Notes: a model not told the origin generated them from the sequence alone. DNA of 64,000 bases from Theobroma cacao (GCF_000208745.1 NC_030859.1:5204250-5268249); one strand, 5' to 3'; shown: positions 33,717 through 47,480, counted from the stretch's first letter. Numbers and translations: made by a program.

Positions 33717-36700
33717 TTAAGCATAGTACTTTTTCACTGCATCCGCATTTATCAGATTAGGCAGATCTTCCCCATCCATGTCAGCCAAAATTAAAGCTCC
33801 TCCTGAAAAAGCCTTTTTTACCACATATGGCCCTTCCCAATTCGGCATCCACTTTCCTCGAAAATTAGTTTGATTAGGGAGTATTCTCTTGAGAACCAAC
33901 TCTCCTTCTCAAAACTGCCTAGGACGAACTTTTTTCTCATATGCTCGCATCATTCTTCGTTGGTACATCTGGCCATGACAAAGAGCCGCAAGCCTTTTTT
34001 CCTCAATCAAGTTTAATTGTTCATAGCGAGAGAGGGTCCACTCAGCATCTTCTAATTCTGTTTCCATCAACACCCTCAATGATGGTATTTCTACTTCAAT
34101 AGGTAGAACTGCTTCTATACCATATACTAATGAGTACGGAGTTGCCCCCATGGAGGTACGCATAAAAGTTCGATATGAGTGCAAGGCAAAATGAAGTTTA
34201 TTGTGCCAGTCTTTGTAGACTTCAGTCATCTTTTCAACAATCTTTTTAATGTTTTTGTTTACTACCTCTACTGCTCCGTTCATCTTCGGACGGTAAGTTG
34301 TCCAGTTATGATGCTTGATTTTGAATTTAGCGCAAACCTCCTTTACCATTGCACCATTCAAATTGCTTGCATTATCAGTAATGATCCTTTTCGGCAGCTC
34401 ATACCGACATATGATCTCCCTTTGGATGAACCTGCACACCACCTTTTGTGTCACATTGGCATAGGAAGCTGCTTCTACCCATTTCATGAAATAATCAATG
34501 GCCACCAATATGAATCGATGTCCATTATAGGCTTTTGGCGTAATAAGCCCAATCGCATCCATTCCCCACATTGAAAATGGCCAAGGCGCTGTGAAAACGT
34601 GCAATGGGACTGGTGGAGCATGGATTCTATTTGCATAAACTTGACACTTGTGGCATTTTTGAGCAAAGTTTATGCAGTTTGATTCCAACATCAACCAATA
34701 ATAATCAGCTCTCATAATTTGTCTAACCAATATATGTCCATTAACATGAGCTCCACAAGTTCCTTCGTGGACTTCTTTCATTATTTTATTGGCTTCTGTA
34801 ACATCCACACATCTCAAAATTACTTGATCTCGACTTCTTTTGTAGAGCACTTCTTCCCTAAAGAAGAAACTCATTGTTAATCTTCTAAGAGCTCGCTTGT
34901 CATTGTCTGTGGCATTCTCAGGATATGCTTGGTGCTTGATGTATTTCATGATATCATGATACCACGGCTTACCATCAACCTCTTCCTCAACATTCAAGCA
35001 GTGTGAGAAGACTTCACGGACTTCTAAATCAAAAGGGCGTACATCAGCCATTTCTTTTATTTTGAACATTGCTGCAAGAGTGGCCAAAGCATCAGCAAGC
35101 TGATTTTCTTCTCGAGGCAAATGGTTGAAGCAGATTTCCTTGAACTGTTTGCTTAATTCTGTAACCAGCTTTTTATATGGAACTAGTTTAGAATCTCTAG
35201 TTTCCCATTCGCCTCTCATTTGACATATCACCAAAGTCGAATCTCTGTAAACCTTTATCGCGCTGACCTTCATCTCGATTGCTGCTTGTAATCCAATTAC
35301 CAACGCCTCATACTCCGCTATATTATTAGTACAATTGAAATTCAATCTCGCCGTGGCTAGATAGTACTTTCCATTTGGAGAAATCAACACTGCCCCAATT
35401 TCGTGGCCCAAAGCATTGGATACTCCATCAAAATACATCCTCCATGGATTAAGTTCATTGGGATCGCCCTTTTCTATGTGCAAGATGGCCATCAAATCTT
35501 CATATGAAAAATCAAAACTTACAAATTCATAATCCTCATTAGCTCGATCTACGAGGAAATCAGAGATGACGCTCCCTTTAATTGATTTTTGAGACACATA
35601 CCCAATATCATACTCAGACAATAGCACTTGCCATTGAGCTATTCTCCCAGACAGGAAGGGTTTTTCAAAAATATACTTGATGGGATCTAATTTCGCCACC
35701 AACCATGTTGTGTGATACAACATATATGGTCGGAGCCTTTGGGCGTTCCATGTTAGCGCATAACACATCTTTTCGAGCGCAGAGTATTTGGACTCATACT
35801 CCATAAATTTCTTACTTAAGTAATATATGGCCTGTTCTTTCTTCCCAATTCCATCATGTTGTCCCAGTACATATCCCATAGAATTCTTGTTCACAGTTAA
35901 ATACAAAATAAGAGGTTTTCCAACCGTCGGTGGCACCAACACCGGTGGATTTGTGAGATATTCTTTGATTTTATCAAAGGCTATTTGACATTCTTCATTC
36001 CACTCTCCTGAGTCTCGTTTTTGAAGCAACTTGAAGATTAGATCACATTTGCAGGTGAGTTGGGATATAAATTGAGAAATGTAATTCAACCTCCCTAAAA
36101 ATACTCTCACTTCTTTTTACGTTTTGGGAGGTGGCAGCTCTTGAATAGCTCGTATCTTATCCGGGTCCATTTCAATTCCCTTTTCACTTACTATGAACCC
36201 CAACAATTTCCTAGAAGTTACACCAAAAATACATTTTGCAGGATTCAACTTGAGCTGAAACTTTCGTAATCTCTCGAACAGCTTCTTGAGATTGACAGTA
36301 TGATCCCTTTCTGTATGAGATTTTGCAATCATGTCATCCACATATACCTCTATCTCTTTATGCATCATATCGTGAAACAAAGCTACCATTGCCCTTTGGT
36401 AGGTGGCACCTGCATTCTTCAATCCAAATGGCATTACTTTGTAACAAAACGTTCCTCACATGGTTACGAATGTTGTTTTTTCCATATCTTCGGGTGCCAT
36501 CTTGATCTGATTGTAACCAGAAAAACCATCCATAAATGAGAATAAAGCATGCTTTGCTGTGTTGTCCACAAAAGTATCAATATGTGGCCAAGGGAAGCGA
36601 TCCTTCAGACTCGTTCTGTTCAAATCCCTGTAATCGACGCACATTCGAACTTTTCCATCCTTCTTAGGAACTGAAACTATATTAGCCACCCATTCAGGAT

Positions 36701-38815
36701 ACTTAGCCACCTCTAAGAATCTAGCATCAAATTGCTTCTTTACTTCTTCTTTAATCTTCAGCAACATTTATGGCTTCATCTTTCTCAACTTCTATTTAAC
36801 AGGCTTGCAATCCGATCTTAAAGGTAACTTGTGGACAACAATGTCAGTATTAAGACCTGACATGTCCTGATATGACCAAGCAAACACATCCACATATTCA
36901 CGGAGCAGTTCTTCTAGCTTCTGCCATTCATTAGATGACAGCGAGGAGCCAATCTTAACATCTCTCTTTTCTTTCCCATTTCCAAGGTTAATCATTTCTG
37001 TGAGTTCCTGATGAGGTAAGATCTCTCTTTCCTCCTGTTCCAACATTCTCGACAAATCAGGGGGTAAGCCATAGTCATCCACCTCTTTTTCATTTTTCAA
37101 TTCATCAATGTTTGGAATTATCTCAAAATCGAAATTCAAATTGTTCTCCAGATTGTTTTCATGTTCATTATTTAAAGACCTGCAAATAGGTAAAATTGAA
37201 CATTTGTATGAGCAAGTATTTATTGGCTAAAAGAATAGATGAAAGGAAATATGCAAAAAGGTTGATGAATTATGAAACACATTATGCATTGTCATTTATT
37301 TAAATGATGAAGGTAATAGAAAGCCATACTTAAACAAGAAATTACTCTTAACACCCTTGGGCATAGGCATTTAGATAAAATTGTTCATTACATTTCTAAA
37401 GACTTAAAGATGATGGGTAATTCTGTGGCTGTCCAATTGGTTCACTTCTCTCTTGACAGTACCAGATGCACCACAGGGATCTTCTCGTTAGGTTCTTCAT
37501 CTTTGATCATATGGATTGATAGCTCACCAAACATCCATAGAATCTGATTGACCTCCTCCAATGCCTTGGTATGAATGCACCCCACGGATCGAAAAGTTTC
37601 ATACAAGAAGGGAATTATCTTTTTCCTAAATTCTTCCTCATTTCACTTAAGCTGAACCATCCTCTTAACCTTCTTTTGGGTTACTAATTTCCTTCTCTCA
37701 TCTTTGGTAGGTTTCTACCCCAAACCAAACCTTTCTTCATTCTTGATTGGAGTCAAAGGACTGCTAATTCCTTGTAAATTCTTTCCTAACCCCAAACCGG
37801 TACAGCATCCTTTACCCACTGTCTGCTTAACCCCCATTTTAGTTGCTACTGACAAACGAGGAGTCGGTATCACTTCTTTTTCCCCCATATAAGTAGCATT
37901 AACAAATTCAAAAGATCTGAAAGAGCATTCTAGGACTTTTTCTATCACCTCTACATAGGGAGCAGATGATGGTTGAATAGCCAGTATGTCTTCCTTCGCA
38001 GATACACTTATCAATTGCCCCTCAACTATGAACTTAAATTTTTGATGAAGGGAAGATGGTATGGCTCCCGCCATATGAATCCATGGACGCCCTAATAAGC
38101 AATTGTAAGATGGGGCAATGTCCATGACTTGAAATTGGACCTAAAAAATGCAAGGGCCAATTTTTATCGGTAGTTCAATGTCCCCTACCACCTCCCTTGT
38201 GGTCCCGTCGAAGGTCCTTACAACCATATGGTTGGTTCTCATATAAGATACATCTACTGGCAACTTGGTTAAGGTAGAACGAGGCATGACATTTAAAGCT
38301 GAGCCATTGTCGACCAAGACCCTAGGTACGGCATGGTCCTTGCATTTGATGGTAATGTGCAAAGCTTTGTTACTTCCCCGACCACCCAATGGAATTTTTT
38401 CATCATTAAAGGCAATAAAGTTCCCCACTATAATGTTTCCCACGATATGGTCCAATTTTTCCACTGATATATCTTGTGCCACATAAGCTTGATTCAAGAC
38501 TTTAAGTAGCGCATTCCTATGTGCTTCCGAATTAAAAAGCAAGGACAACAGTGAGATGCGAGCAGGCATTCTGGTTAATTGTTCTACCACACTGTACTCA
38601 CTGTGTTTGATAAACTTGAGAAATTCACTCACTTCTTTCTCGGTAACAGGTCTTTTGACCTCACTGTTCGAAACAACTACAGATTCGACAACTTGGTCCT
38701 TAGAAAAGGTATCTGTTTCCTTCAGGCCTCTCTCTCCCTGTGCGGGTTTCCCTTTTTCATCTTCTTCCACTATTTCAAGGGAATAACACCGCCCACTTCG
38801 CGTTATACCCCCCAC
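33717..38815 (-). pseudogene. Retrotransposon pol: protease, RT, RNase H x2, integrase (broken)
   Basis: Protease motif DNGSALNVMP lies in frame 38815-38141. Reverse transcriptase shows KDGKVRMCVDYRDLN and DGFSGYNQI (36767-36456), then MPFGLKNAGATYQRAM and YVDDM (36434-36117). The 733-residue frame 36110-33909 holds the RT thumb, Ty3-type RNase H, a second RNase H (MYFDGVSNALGHEIGAVLIS, NIAEYEALVIGL, HLPREENQLADALA) and integrase with its HHCC finger, D (WGMDAIG), D (ITDNASN) and E (NGAVEVVNK). The last frame, 33899-33717, ends the polyprotein. In-frame stops interrupt near 38140, 37714, 36791, 36455, 36116 and 33908. The reading frame is otherwise well kept, so decay is recent. Confidence 0.93.
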
Positions 38816-38839
38816 ACCAGTTAGATCTTCAAAAGATGC

Positions 38840-40967
38840 CTAGGGGGCGGATGAAGTTATGCCCAAAATATTACACTCATAATTCCACGGGACAACCTTA
38901 TCACTTTTGTAAGGGAACGGGCTGGGGACTTCGATGGTGATACCACTTCTGATCATAATAGAGGGCATATCATTCATCGGGCTCCTTGTTTCTTCATAAA
39001 AAATGGTGAGAGGTTTAGGTTCACCCATACTCACCGAATTTGACGCCACGGCGGTTGGGAACTCTTTATTTATGGTTCCAACCAAATCTTCTTCACCTTC
39101 TTCGTAAAACGTAATTTCTAACAAATCCATCAACTTTTGTAACTTATGGCGAAAGCTGTCACAATTTTGAATGGAATGTCCAACAGCCCCCATATGGAAT
39201 TTGCAAGAATGAGTGAGATTATGCCCTACTTCATTTATGTTTATCGGTTCTGGAGTGATGGCATTTATTTTGGACAACGCCTCAAACACTCTATCCATTG
39301 GCGTTTGAATCTCATCGACATTCTTCTTCTCCCTTCGAATCATCCCTACATGTATTGCATTCACTGTCCGGCCTCCATGGTTAGGTAAGAGATTCCCATC
39401 AACATTTGAATTGTCATTTTTAGTAAAATTTAAAAGTCCTGCCTTAATGAGCTCTTAGACCTTATGCTTTAATGCATGTGGAGTGTCTTTGCATTCCAAA
39501 ATGATAATCACAATGCGCATTCGGGTCATACCATTTTGGAAAATGAGGTCGGAGTGGTTCCAAAGGGGTTCGAGCAAGGAGTCGATTTTCTATGAGTTGT
39601 GGCAACAATGTAGTGTAAGGGACTGGGATATGATCAAACTTAGGTTTTTTTAGGGTAGTTTTAGGTCCTTTTTTATCATTACCAAAATTATTGGTTAAAG
39701 CTACCGATCTTGGTGGTGGAGCTTGTGAGAGAACACTAGTCTGAAACGTTGGTTGTGGGGCAGGTTGGTACGCATATGGGTTTTGTGCGATATTGCCTAT
39801 GTTCGGATAGAAGGGTTGGTATTGAGGGTATAGGTGATATGGGCTAAAGTTGTGGGCTTGTTGGCTGTCGTGAGCGACTGCTTGCACATCCCCTTCTTTT
39901 TTCTTGGGCGTACTCCCTTTGTTTGAGCTGGTAACTTCGTGCCCTTCAATTTTCTCACTTTTGATAGCTCTTTCTATTATTTCTCCAGATAAGACCAAAT
40001 TCGTAAAGTTTTTTGTGGCATTGCCGATCGAGAGCTCATAGAATGGAGCTCGGAGTGTGTTTATAAACAGCACAGTCATTTCCTTATCAGTGAGAGGTGG
40101 CTAAACTCGCGCTGCTGTATCCCTCCACTTTTGGGCATAGTCTTTGAAGCTCTCGCTTTGCTTCTTTTTCATAGTCTGCAATGACAACCGATTAGAGGCT
40201 AATTCAACCATATGCTTGTATTGGGCTATGAAGGCTCTTGCTAGGTCTTTTCAAGTCTTAATACGATTTTGATCTAGTTGTACGTACCACCGAGCAGCTG
40301 ACCCAGTCAAGCTGTCTTGGAAGAAATGGATCAATAACTTGTTATCGTGAGACTGTGCAGCCATCTTCCGACAATACATGGTAATATGTGCCGTGGGACA
40401 CTTTGTTCCGTCATATTTTTCAAATTTCGAAACCTTGAACTTGGTAGGGATCAATACATCCGCCACTAAGCATAGTTCGGTTGCGTCCATGGTATCGAAC
40501 CTATCAACTCCTTCGATAGCACGAAGGCACTCTTCCAACATATCATACTTTTTTTGGTCTTTGTCATTTTCTCCTGTTTGTGATGAGCTCTTCCTTAATT
40601 TTTCTTACTTTTTTGGATCGTCTAAATCCGAAACGTGTATTGGTTTGGCAGGATTTGTTCCAAAATTTGACCAAAATTGTCCATGAGTCGATTAATGGCC
40701 TATTAGAGGTGGTACATTGTAATAAGCAGGTGGTATCACTTGAGGATGGAACCTTTGAAAAGTTTGGACATGGGGTGGAGTGAACCCTGGGGGATAAGGT
40801 GGATCATCCCTTGGGTTTCCAGTGTCTTGTGCTGGTAGATTTTCTGGCGAAGCTGACTCTTCGACCACTCTTTTTCCTTTACTCAAGCTCATAATTAATT
40901 CCATCATCTTTGATAACTGCTCTCTCATATCTTCTTGAGCTTTTTCCATTTTATCCATCCGTTCCAT
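38840..40967 (-). pseudogene. Retrotransposon gag (broken)
   Basis: Pieces in order: a coiled, lysine-rich start (MERMDKMEKAQEDMREQLSK) at 40967; the capsid-like region FEKYDGTKCPTAHITMYCRK and ARWYVQLDQNRIKT at 40541-40251; then MTVLFINTLRAPFYELSIG at 40079; two knuckle-like motifs, CDYHFGMQRHSTC (near 39500) and CKFHMGAVGHSIQNC (near 39190). These C-x2-H-x4-H knuckles are typical of Tat gags. Stops at about 40248-40250 and 40098-40100 and at least two frame shifts disable it. Confidence 0.85.
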
Positions 40968-41678
40968 TTATTCTTCTTCCATGATTCTTGCTCGTCGACG
41001 AGTATTATAAACACGCTGATCACCAATCTTAGTTTGTTGAGCTATCTTGGAACCTTTATTTTTTTTAAACCATAAACACGAATTAGATGCGTTCTTATTT
41101 TATGAATGTGATGATCAGAAGAAAAAAAATACTTATTTATTATTATTATTTTTTTTAAAGAATTGATCATGATAAGAGTTAAGTTGTTGTGCTCTTTATG
41201 GAATGAATCATGCATATGTGATGCAAAAGAAAAATATTGGCCATCCAACAATAATTGCCATGAGGAATCTTGATTTATAAAAGTTAAGCATCCGATTGCA
41301 TCACTACTTAGATCATTTACATCATTGGCTTCAAAAGAAATGGTCAACTCGATCATACTGATCTCGTACTAGCTTGAGGTGGCTTATGAGGCGCTCATTA
41401 AGCTCATCTTTCTGGAGAATCTTTCTCCTAAGCTCTTCGATCTTGTTTGCCATCTCCCTTGCTTTGTAGGCTACCTCCCTCATTTGCATCAATATCCATT
41501 CCATCTCAGACTATTTCTTTCGGAGGTGTCGCTCGTACGAGTTTCCCACTTCTCACATTCGGAAGTATTCTTGCCTGTTGGCTTCAAATTGCTCTCTATA
41601 GCCTTCCATGCCTGCTTCCATTAAGTTACAATCACTCCTAAGTTCTTGTCTGACCCGTTCTTGCAGTTGTATCTTGTT

Positions 41679-43229
41679 TTACAAAGTATTAGTAGTGGTT
41701 TGCATTCCTTGAATTCTGGCGACCAAAGTTGAACATGTCGTATTTAAACTTTCAAACTTATTTTTCCATTCGTCTCGTTCATCAAAAGCCTTTTGAACTT
41801 TCCTCGAGGCTTCTTTCTTTACTTCTTCAAGTTCTGCTTCATGTCTACGCTTCATATTCATCATTTCTGTCTCCAGTTTCCTTCTAGCTAGTTCATTCTC
41901 TAAGAGAATATCTTGAGGTTTTGAACCAACAGAAAATTTGGATGCACATTCTGAAGGACGTACAACATCTTTTATTCGTTGGTCATGCCAAGCTGAATAC
42001 CAGTGGTGACCTCATCAGTGAACCGTCCTTGATCCACCCGACTTGTTTTCTTCCATGCTTGAGCAATATCTTGGATCTTCTTAAGGGTTCCTGGCTCTCC
42101 GTATGTGAACTCTAGTTGGTTAAGCTTGTGTGTCATAGGTACAAACTGTTTTGACCTGAATTGCTTCTGCACCATTGTCGGGGCATAACTAATTGCTCCC
42201 CACGGTCCCATTAGTGGCACCCACAGTTCATCCCCACATTTGTACAACACTTGCACCCTAGGCATCCAAGGAGCCCTTCAAGTCGCCTCCGAAGTCTGGC
42301 GATCCATTCTTCTTTTCTCTTACAAATTGGCCATTCGCTTTCGTAGAATTCGCAAATAAGACAACTTGATGAGAGGAACGACTTTTGAAATTTATCAACC
42401 TTGCACTCAAAATGGCTCTTTATCCATATGGTGAGAAGTTAGGCATATCCGATGAAACGCCCTTCACCCTTTCGACAACAATGATTTAATGACCTTAACG
42501 TCTAGGCTATGATGGCTGGCGCTGGGTTGATGTCCTTTGTTACTTGGTCAAAAAAATCGATGATTGAGACTTCAATGTGTCCTAGGATTTTTGGAAAAAT
42601 TACCAACCCGTATATTGCTAGGGCAAAGGCAAGAAGACCTTGTTCACCTTCCTTGTGTTTCTTAATGTAATTATTTAAGAAACTCCATGATAGGCATTCA
42701 GTGTCTCTCTTTTTCTTCAAGTTCTGATCGACTTCTTCAGTGGTGATATTTAACATCTTGGCCAATTTTCGTCGATGCCCGATCTTTTGAGCTCTCCAAT
42801 ATACCTTGTCGGGTTGATTTGATCTATGTGGAGCAATGATGAATATTTCTCTATTGTCGGTGTCATATCTACCTTATTAAACACGAAACACCGATAAGAG
42901 GGATCCCAAAATTGAGTTATTGCCCTAAGTAATTAATCGTCTACATGCACATAAAGGAGTCATGCGATGTGCCCATATTTGGTGCAGAAACTGTCTCGAC
43001 TGTTACGCCTCCATTGCTCCCAAATACCTGTCATCTATGAAAGGTCGTTCTGTTTGAGATCAAGATGAACTTTCTCGGGGAGAGTCGAGATATTCCCTTT
43101 AGCCAAATAGTCCCCCTCGATTTGCTGAGCTTGTCTCATTTGTAGTTCGATCTCATAGTCATTCCTGTATTTATTGAGTGGGCTAGCCGACGACGATGCC
43201 ATAAGCGTAATCAAGATTCCTTCAATCAA
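41679..43229 (-). pseudogene. Retrotransposon ORF1 upstream of gag, DUF7745-like (broken)
   Basis: Separate frames on the minus strand carry strings I recognise from cotton proteins with a DUF7745 domain: LAIYGLVIFPKILGHIE and DINPAPAIIA (42765-42502), then VLYKCGDELWVPLMGPWGA and FRSKQFVPMT (42265-41972), followed by a charged coiled coil (41864-41679). An ORF before gag is a hallmark of Ogre-like elements; its role is unknown. Frames are interrupted, so this is a remnant. The DUF assignment is from memory. Confidence 0.7.
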
Positions 43230-43989
43230 TCAGTTGTTGTATAGCCAATATTTCCCTATATGCAATGATGCAGATGGATGCATGACAAATGAAAGAAAAA
43301 GAATACTCAAGTTAGTACGGTAGGTTACATTAACTTGCATAAAAAATAAATAAATAAAAAAATAATAAGCAGTGTCATGGGTATTTATCACATCGTTGGA
43401 CGTAGCCTACTCTACGACTTTTATTATTTTTGGGGTGGAATTTAAAGCAAAGGATGTAAGAGGAGTTCCTTCATGTGTGCCTAATTCAAGGTCATACTCT
43501 TTAACGCGTGGGTGAAGCTCTAGCTAGTGAAAGGGTACTTATGGCACTCTATATGCTGGGTTTGGTTTTGAATTCGGCTAAAGGTTCCCAAATTGTTCCT
43601 CATTATCATCCACTCGGACTAGCAAGGCATCCCGGTCCTTACCCATTACAGGCTTCAAACGGACTAGGTTCAATTTGAGTGGGGGTGTTCACTAGCCCAT
43701 GCGGAGGTTATCACCTCACGATAGCGTAGCTACTAAACTCCCTCCTAATAAGGACAAAGCCCAGGTAGAAGGCTTATGCATGAATGCAACGTGTATCGTG
43801 TGTGTGAAGGAACATACCGACCTTTGACGGACAATCTCACATCCCTCTTCCCTAAATCCCCTATAATTTAATAAAATAATTATTATAAAATAATTAATGC
43901 ACAAAACAAATGCTCAAATTTGAAGGAAACAATAAATCATTTATGGCTTAAGATAACCTATGATTAATTATGGCTTGACTCTCTATTAT
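43230..43989. other. Retrotransposon 5' leader
   Basis: Non-coding DNA between the primer binding site and ORF1 in element sense. It includes a simple A-rich stretch near 43340-43370. Short frames here (for example 43904-43716) lack motifs. Confidence 0.6.
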
Positions 43990-44006
43990 CCCCAGGGGAG
44001 TCGCCA
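43990..44006 (-). other. Primer binding site, tRNA-Arg type
   Basis: On the minus strand, three bases after the 5' LTR, the sequence TGGCGACTCCCCTGGGG appears. I recall the 3' end of plant tRNA-Arg as CCCCAGTGGAGTCGCCA, complementary at 16 of 17 positions. tRNA-Arg priming is known for Ogre/Tat elements. Confidence 0.8.
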
Positions 44007-44009
44007 AGC

Positions 44010-46801
44010 TGTCGTAACGTGTGGGGTCCAGGAACCCAACCGCTAGATGTGGAGTAATTTGAGAGTCGCCACCAATCTTTTTCTTCCAGGTGTGATTGGC
44101 CACCCTATTTTGTCTTACTCAACGAAATCCTAAATTAATTTCAGGTCCGTCGAAAAAACGATAAACTGGTCTACATATCCTTTAGATTTGGGTTCGGGAG
44201 TACGGTTACGCACAGGGGAGGATTAGTGCCCCTGTGACACCCGTTCCACAAATGGTACCATTTAATCATATATTATCCTAACCCATTAATTTTATTCTTA
44301 TGTTTCATTAATTGTTATTTATTTATTTCATCTTTTATTAGAATATTTTATTTCATTTTTTACGGGTTTAACATGCACATGATGCAATTGTGAAATGCGT
44401 GGCATAAAATCGGGATAATGCCAAACGAAAATCTTTTATTAAGTGTACTTTTCAAATCTGCCCATCGTACTGGTGGGATCCGGAAGTATTCTCTCACCTA
44501 GGGAAATACCTTAGCAACTCGCCTTCGCAAGTTTACTTGGTAGATCCCATCATCGGGATAGTCGTTTGTGAGTAAAAAAACAGTGTTTTCATGAATGCAA
44601 ATCCTAATACGGGTAAAAGCCTTTTATTAAAGATATTTCTCCGGACCCTCCCATCGTACTGGTGGAGTTCGGAGGTATCTTTTCACCTAGGGAGTTTACC
44701 GATGAAACTCGCCTTCGCAAGCTTTCTCGAAAAGTCCCATCATCTATATGCCATGACATTTAACAATGCGACCATGATACGTGATGCACTCGTAGGTTCT
44801 ATGTTCGTTTCCTATTTCTCACGAAATTCACTACTTCTTCTTTGTGTGTGTTTATTATAAACAAATAATTTACGTTTATTGATTGTTTTTGTATAACCAT
44901 TTCTATGTCGATATATATTTAACTATATAGATACTTATTTATTATACGAAACTCCAAAATCAAATTTTTAGACCAAGTATTATTATTTTTTATTATCCGT
45001 AATTTGTTATTTTTTGAATATGTATTTTCCACTTTTGTATTATGATTAACAAATTTATTGTTATTGTTAATTTCCTATTTATTTTGTTTTGTATATTTTG
45101 ATTAATTGGTGATTGAATATATAGTTTTTTATTTTATTTAAAATTAGGAACATTGGAATTCTAAATTAAGACCCTTCTATCGTACTAGTGGAGTCTTAAT
45201 CGAAACCCCTAACCTAGGAAAGTTTACTCGGAATTGCGACTTCTCGCGCTCCGAATGGACATCCCATCATCGGAACTAAACTTAAACGATTACTTTATCT
45301 ATATTAAATAACTAATTATTTAATCTTATTTTTTAATTATCTATTTGCTTTATTCATTTATCTATTTTTATTATTTTTTGTTTTCTATTTTTTTTATTTA
45401 TCTAGATCTATTACTATAAACGTATTTCATTTAGTAATTTATTTTGTTTGTTTTACATATATATATTTCACTTACCGAAACTTACATATTTAATAAATAT
45501 TCTCCTAGGTTTAAGTGCTTTTTATAACTAAACATTTTTTTATTATATGTTTTAATGTATTTTTTGCTTTGTTATTTCTATGTTCTTTTATTTGTATTAA
45601 TTTCCTAAGTTTAAACTATCATCTAAAAAATTTAAAATGTTATACTAAAATAATTTAGAACAAATAAAATGGACCAACCTAAGTCATAACAGATCTACAA
45701 AAATAAAGCCTTTACCTGACTTGGGCTTAAGTAGTGACCCAAAAAGACCAGTCCAAGGAAGGAGCGCCCTAAGCCCGCTTTGTTGGCCCATTAGGTTCCC
45801 TTCCAAATGCACCGTTTTGGTGCACAAGTCTCCCTCAAACGACGCCATTTAGGCTCTAAGTCTTAGTATATAAACCTTTTTTTTCTCTCTTCTCTTATTT
45901 TCCTCTCTTATTTTCTCTCTCTAGCTGTTCAAATGCTCTCCCTTCTCTCTAAAATAGACCATTTCGTCGACTAGATCTCCACCATCGTCGGATCTGGTGC
46001 GTGGCACTACTTTCACCTTTTTTTTTTCTCTTCTTCTCTCTCTTAAGCTGGCGACCTCCCCTCTCTCTGGCTACCCACCGGTTTCTCCCTTTCCCGTTGC
46101 CTAAATTGGAATTTTCTCTCTCCCTCTCCCTCCTTTCGCCGGCCACCCAAAACAACTCTCCTTTCACCTGTCGACGACGGCGAAAAACCCCAAACTTAAA
46201 CACCCCACCGATGGCACAATACCCCCTTTGAATCTCTCTAAAAAAGAGCTACCAATCCTCCAACCAAACCCCTTCCCTTTTCACTCATTGTATTTTTTTA
46301 TTTTTTTATTTTGGTTGTGGATTGTGGTTTTAAATCTTTTGTTATTGTGACTAGGGTAGTTTGCTGGTAGAAAACTATGGTATTTTGGATTTGCAGGTCT
46401 CGGTTGTTTGAAGAAAAAATGAGATTTTTTGTTGATGGATCTAGTTTTTTTGTTTTTGCAAAATTGGTGTTATTTTTGGATCTAGCTTTTTCTCGTTTTT
46501 CAAAATCTGCCCCTTTCCACCTTTTAAAAACTGGATTGTCCAAAAATTTGGACAATCCAGAGGCAAAATCATGCTCTAGCAAACAGGAATGGTTGGTAGC
46601 CGGAGGTGACCACTCCTCACCAAATCCGACTGCTTTTCAAGGGCATTCATGCCTTGTAATGATGGACTGGGGAAGGGGCTGAACACACGCTTAATCCCTT
46701 CCTGTTCATCCATTTTTTTATTATTATTATTTTAATTTATTTCTTACTTTTATTATATTTCATTATTATTTATTTTTATTTTTTTGAAATAGGTGTCTAC
46801 A
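44010..46801 (-). repeat. Right LTR (5' LTR in element sense), 2792 bp
   Basis: Begins TGTCGTAACG and ends GTGTCTACA on the plus strand. It aligns with the left LTR but lacks two segments of 29 and 25 bp. It has a perfect 14-bp-stem hairpin at 46531-46560 (CTGGATTGTCCAAA arm) and a TATATAAA box at 45867-45874 on the plus strand. By hand the first 255 bp differ from the left LTR at about 24 positions, mostly transitions; other parts look closer. Confidence 0.95.
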
Positions 46802-46806
46802 AGCTC
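46802..46806. repeat. Target-site duplication AGCTC, right copy
   Basis: Identical to the five bases before the left LTR. Joining the flanks restores a continuous pre-insertion site. Confidence 0.92.
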
Positions 46807-47029
46807 TATACCAAGTCAAAAGTGAATATTATATTAGTAACAAACAGAGTAATAAATACTATATATTCATTTGATTTTAATTTTAAATTTAAATCAAAAT
46901 ATTGCTATTGAAAAAAAAAATCAAAACATCACTATACAAAATATTATATACTATATGACAGGCTGAACTCAGCCCGTACCTAGTTTGGATTGGGCCAAAA
47001 ACACTTCTATGCCCCAAGTTTAAGTTTAA

Positions 47030-47480
47030 ATAGTGCATTAGAATTTTTGTTAGTCAAAATATCTATCATGTCTCTATACTCTTTAATTTTGTTCAATTTA
47101 GTTATTATACGTAAAATCGAAACAATTTAATCTTTTTATTTTAAAAATTACGTCAATTTAGTCCCTCCTCCTAACGACAACCAATTTTATTGTTAAAGAA
47201 TGACGTCATCGATGATGTCATTGCTAACGTATCATATTTTGATGATATGACATTGAGATGATGACGTGGCATGTCACGTGACACTATACAAATGACTTAA
47301 TAGTGCTGACGTGGTACTGACATGTCAGCATGTCAATGCCAAGTGGCAGATCAAAAAATTTTTTACCACATCATAGGAACTAAATTGAATAAAAATATAT
47401 AATACAGAGATTAAATTGAACAAAATTGAGATGTTAAGGGACTAAATTGATAAAAAATTTTAAAAATAAATTATTAAGTA
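47030..47480 (+). repeat. AT-rich repeat, family B, copy 1
   Basis: Contains a left arm with ttgttcaatttag and tcaatttagtccct, a centre rich in gatgtcat, acgtatca and gtcagcatgtcaatgcc strings, and a right arm with aaattgaacaaaatt and agggactaaattga. The arms are partly complementary, suggesting a fold-back element. An inverted copy lies at about 48640-49060. Confidence 0.6.

Larger units (their letters stand above)
29162..46801 (-). mobile_element. Tat/Ogre-like Gypsy LTR retrotransposon, full length, defective
   Basis: 17,640 bp from TGTC to TACA, with two long LTRs, perfect 5-bp target duplications and coding sequence on the minus strand. Order in element sense: right LTR, primer binding site, ORF1 remnant, gag, protease, reverse transcriptase with RNase H, second RNase H, integrase, long 3' UTR with a minisatellite, left LTR. 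Two RNase H domains and an ORF upstream of gag define the Tat/Ogre group. Several premature stops and shifts make it non-autonomous, though most of pol is still open. The polypurine tract next to the left LTR is weak. Confidence 0.93.
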
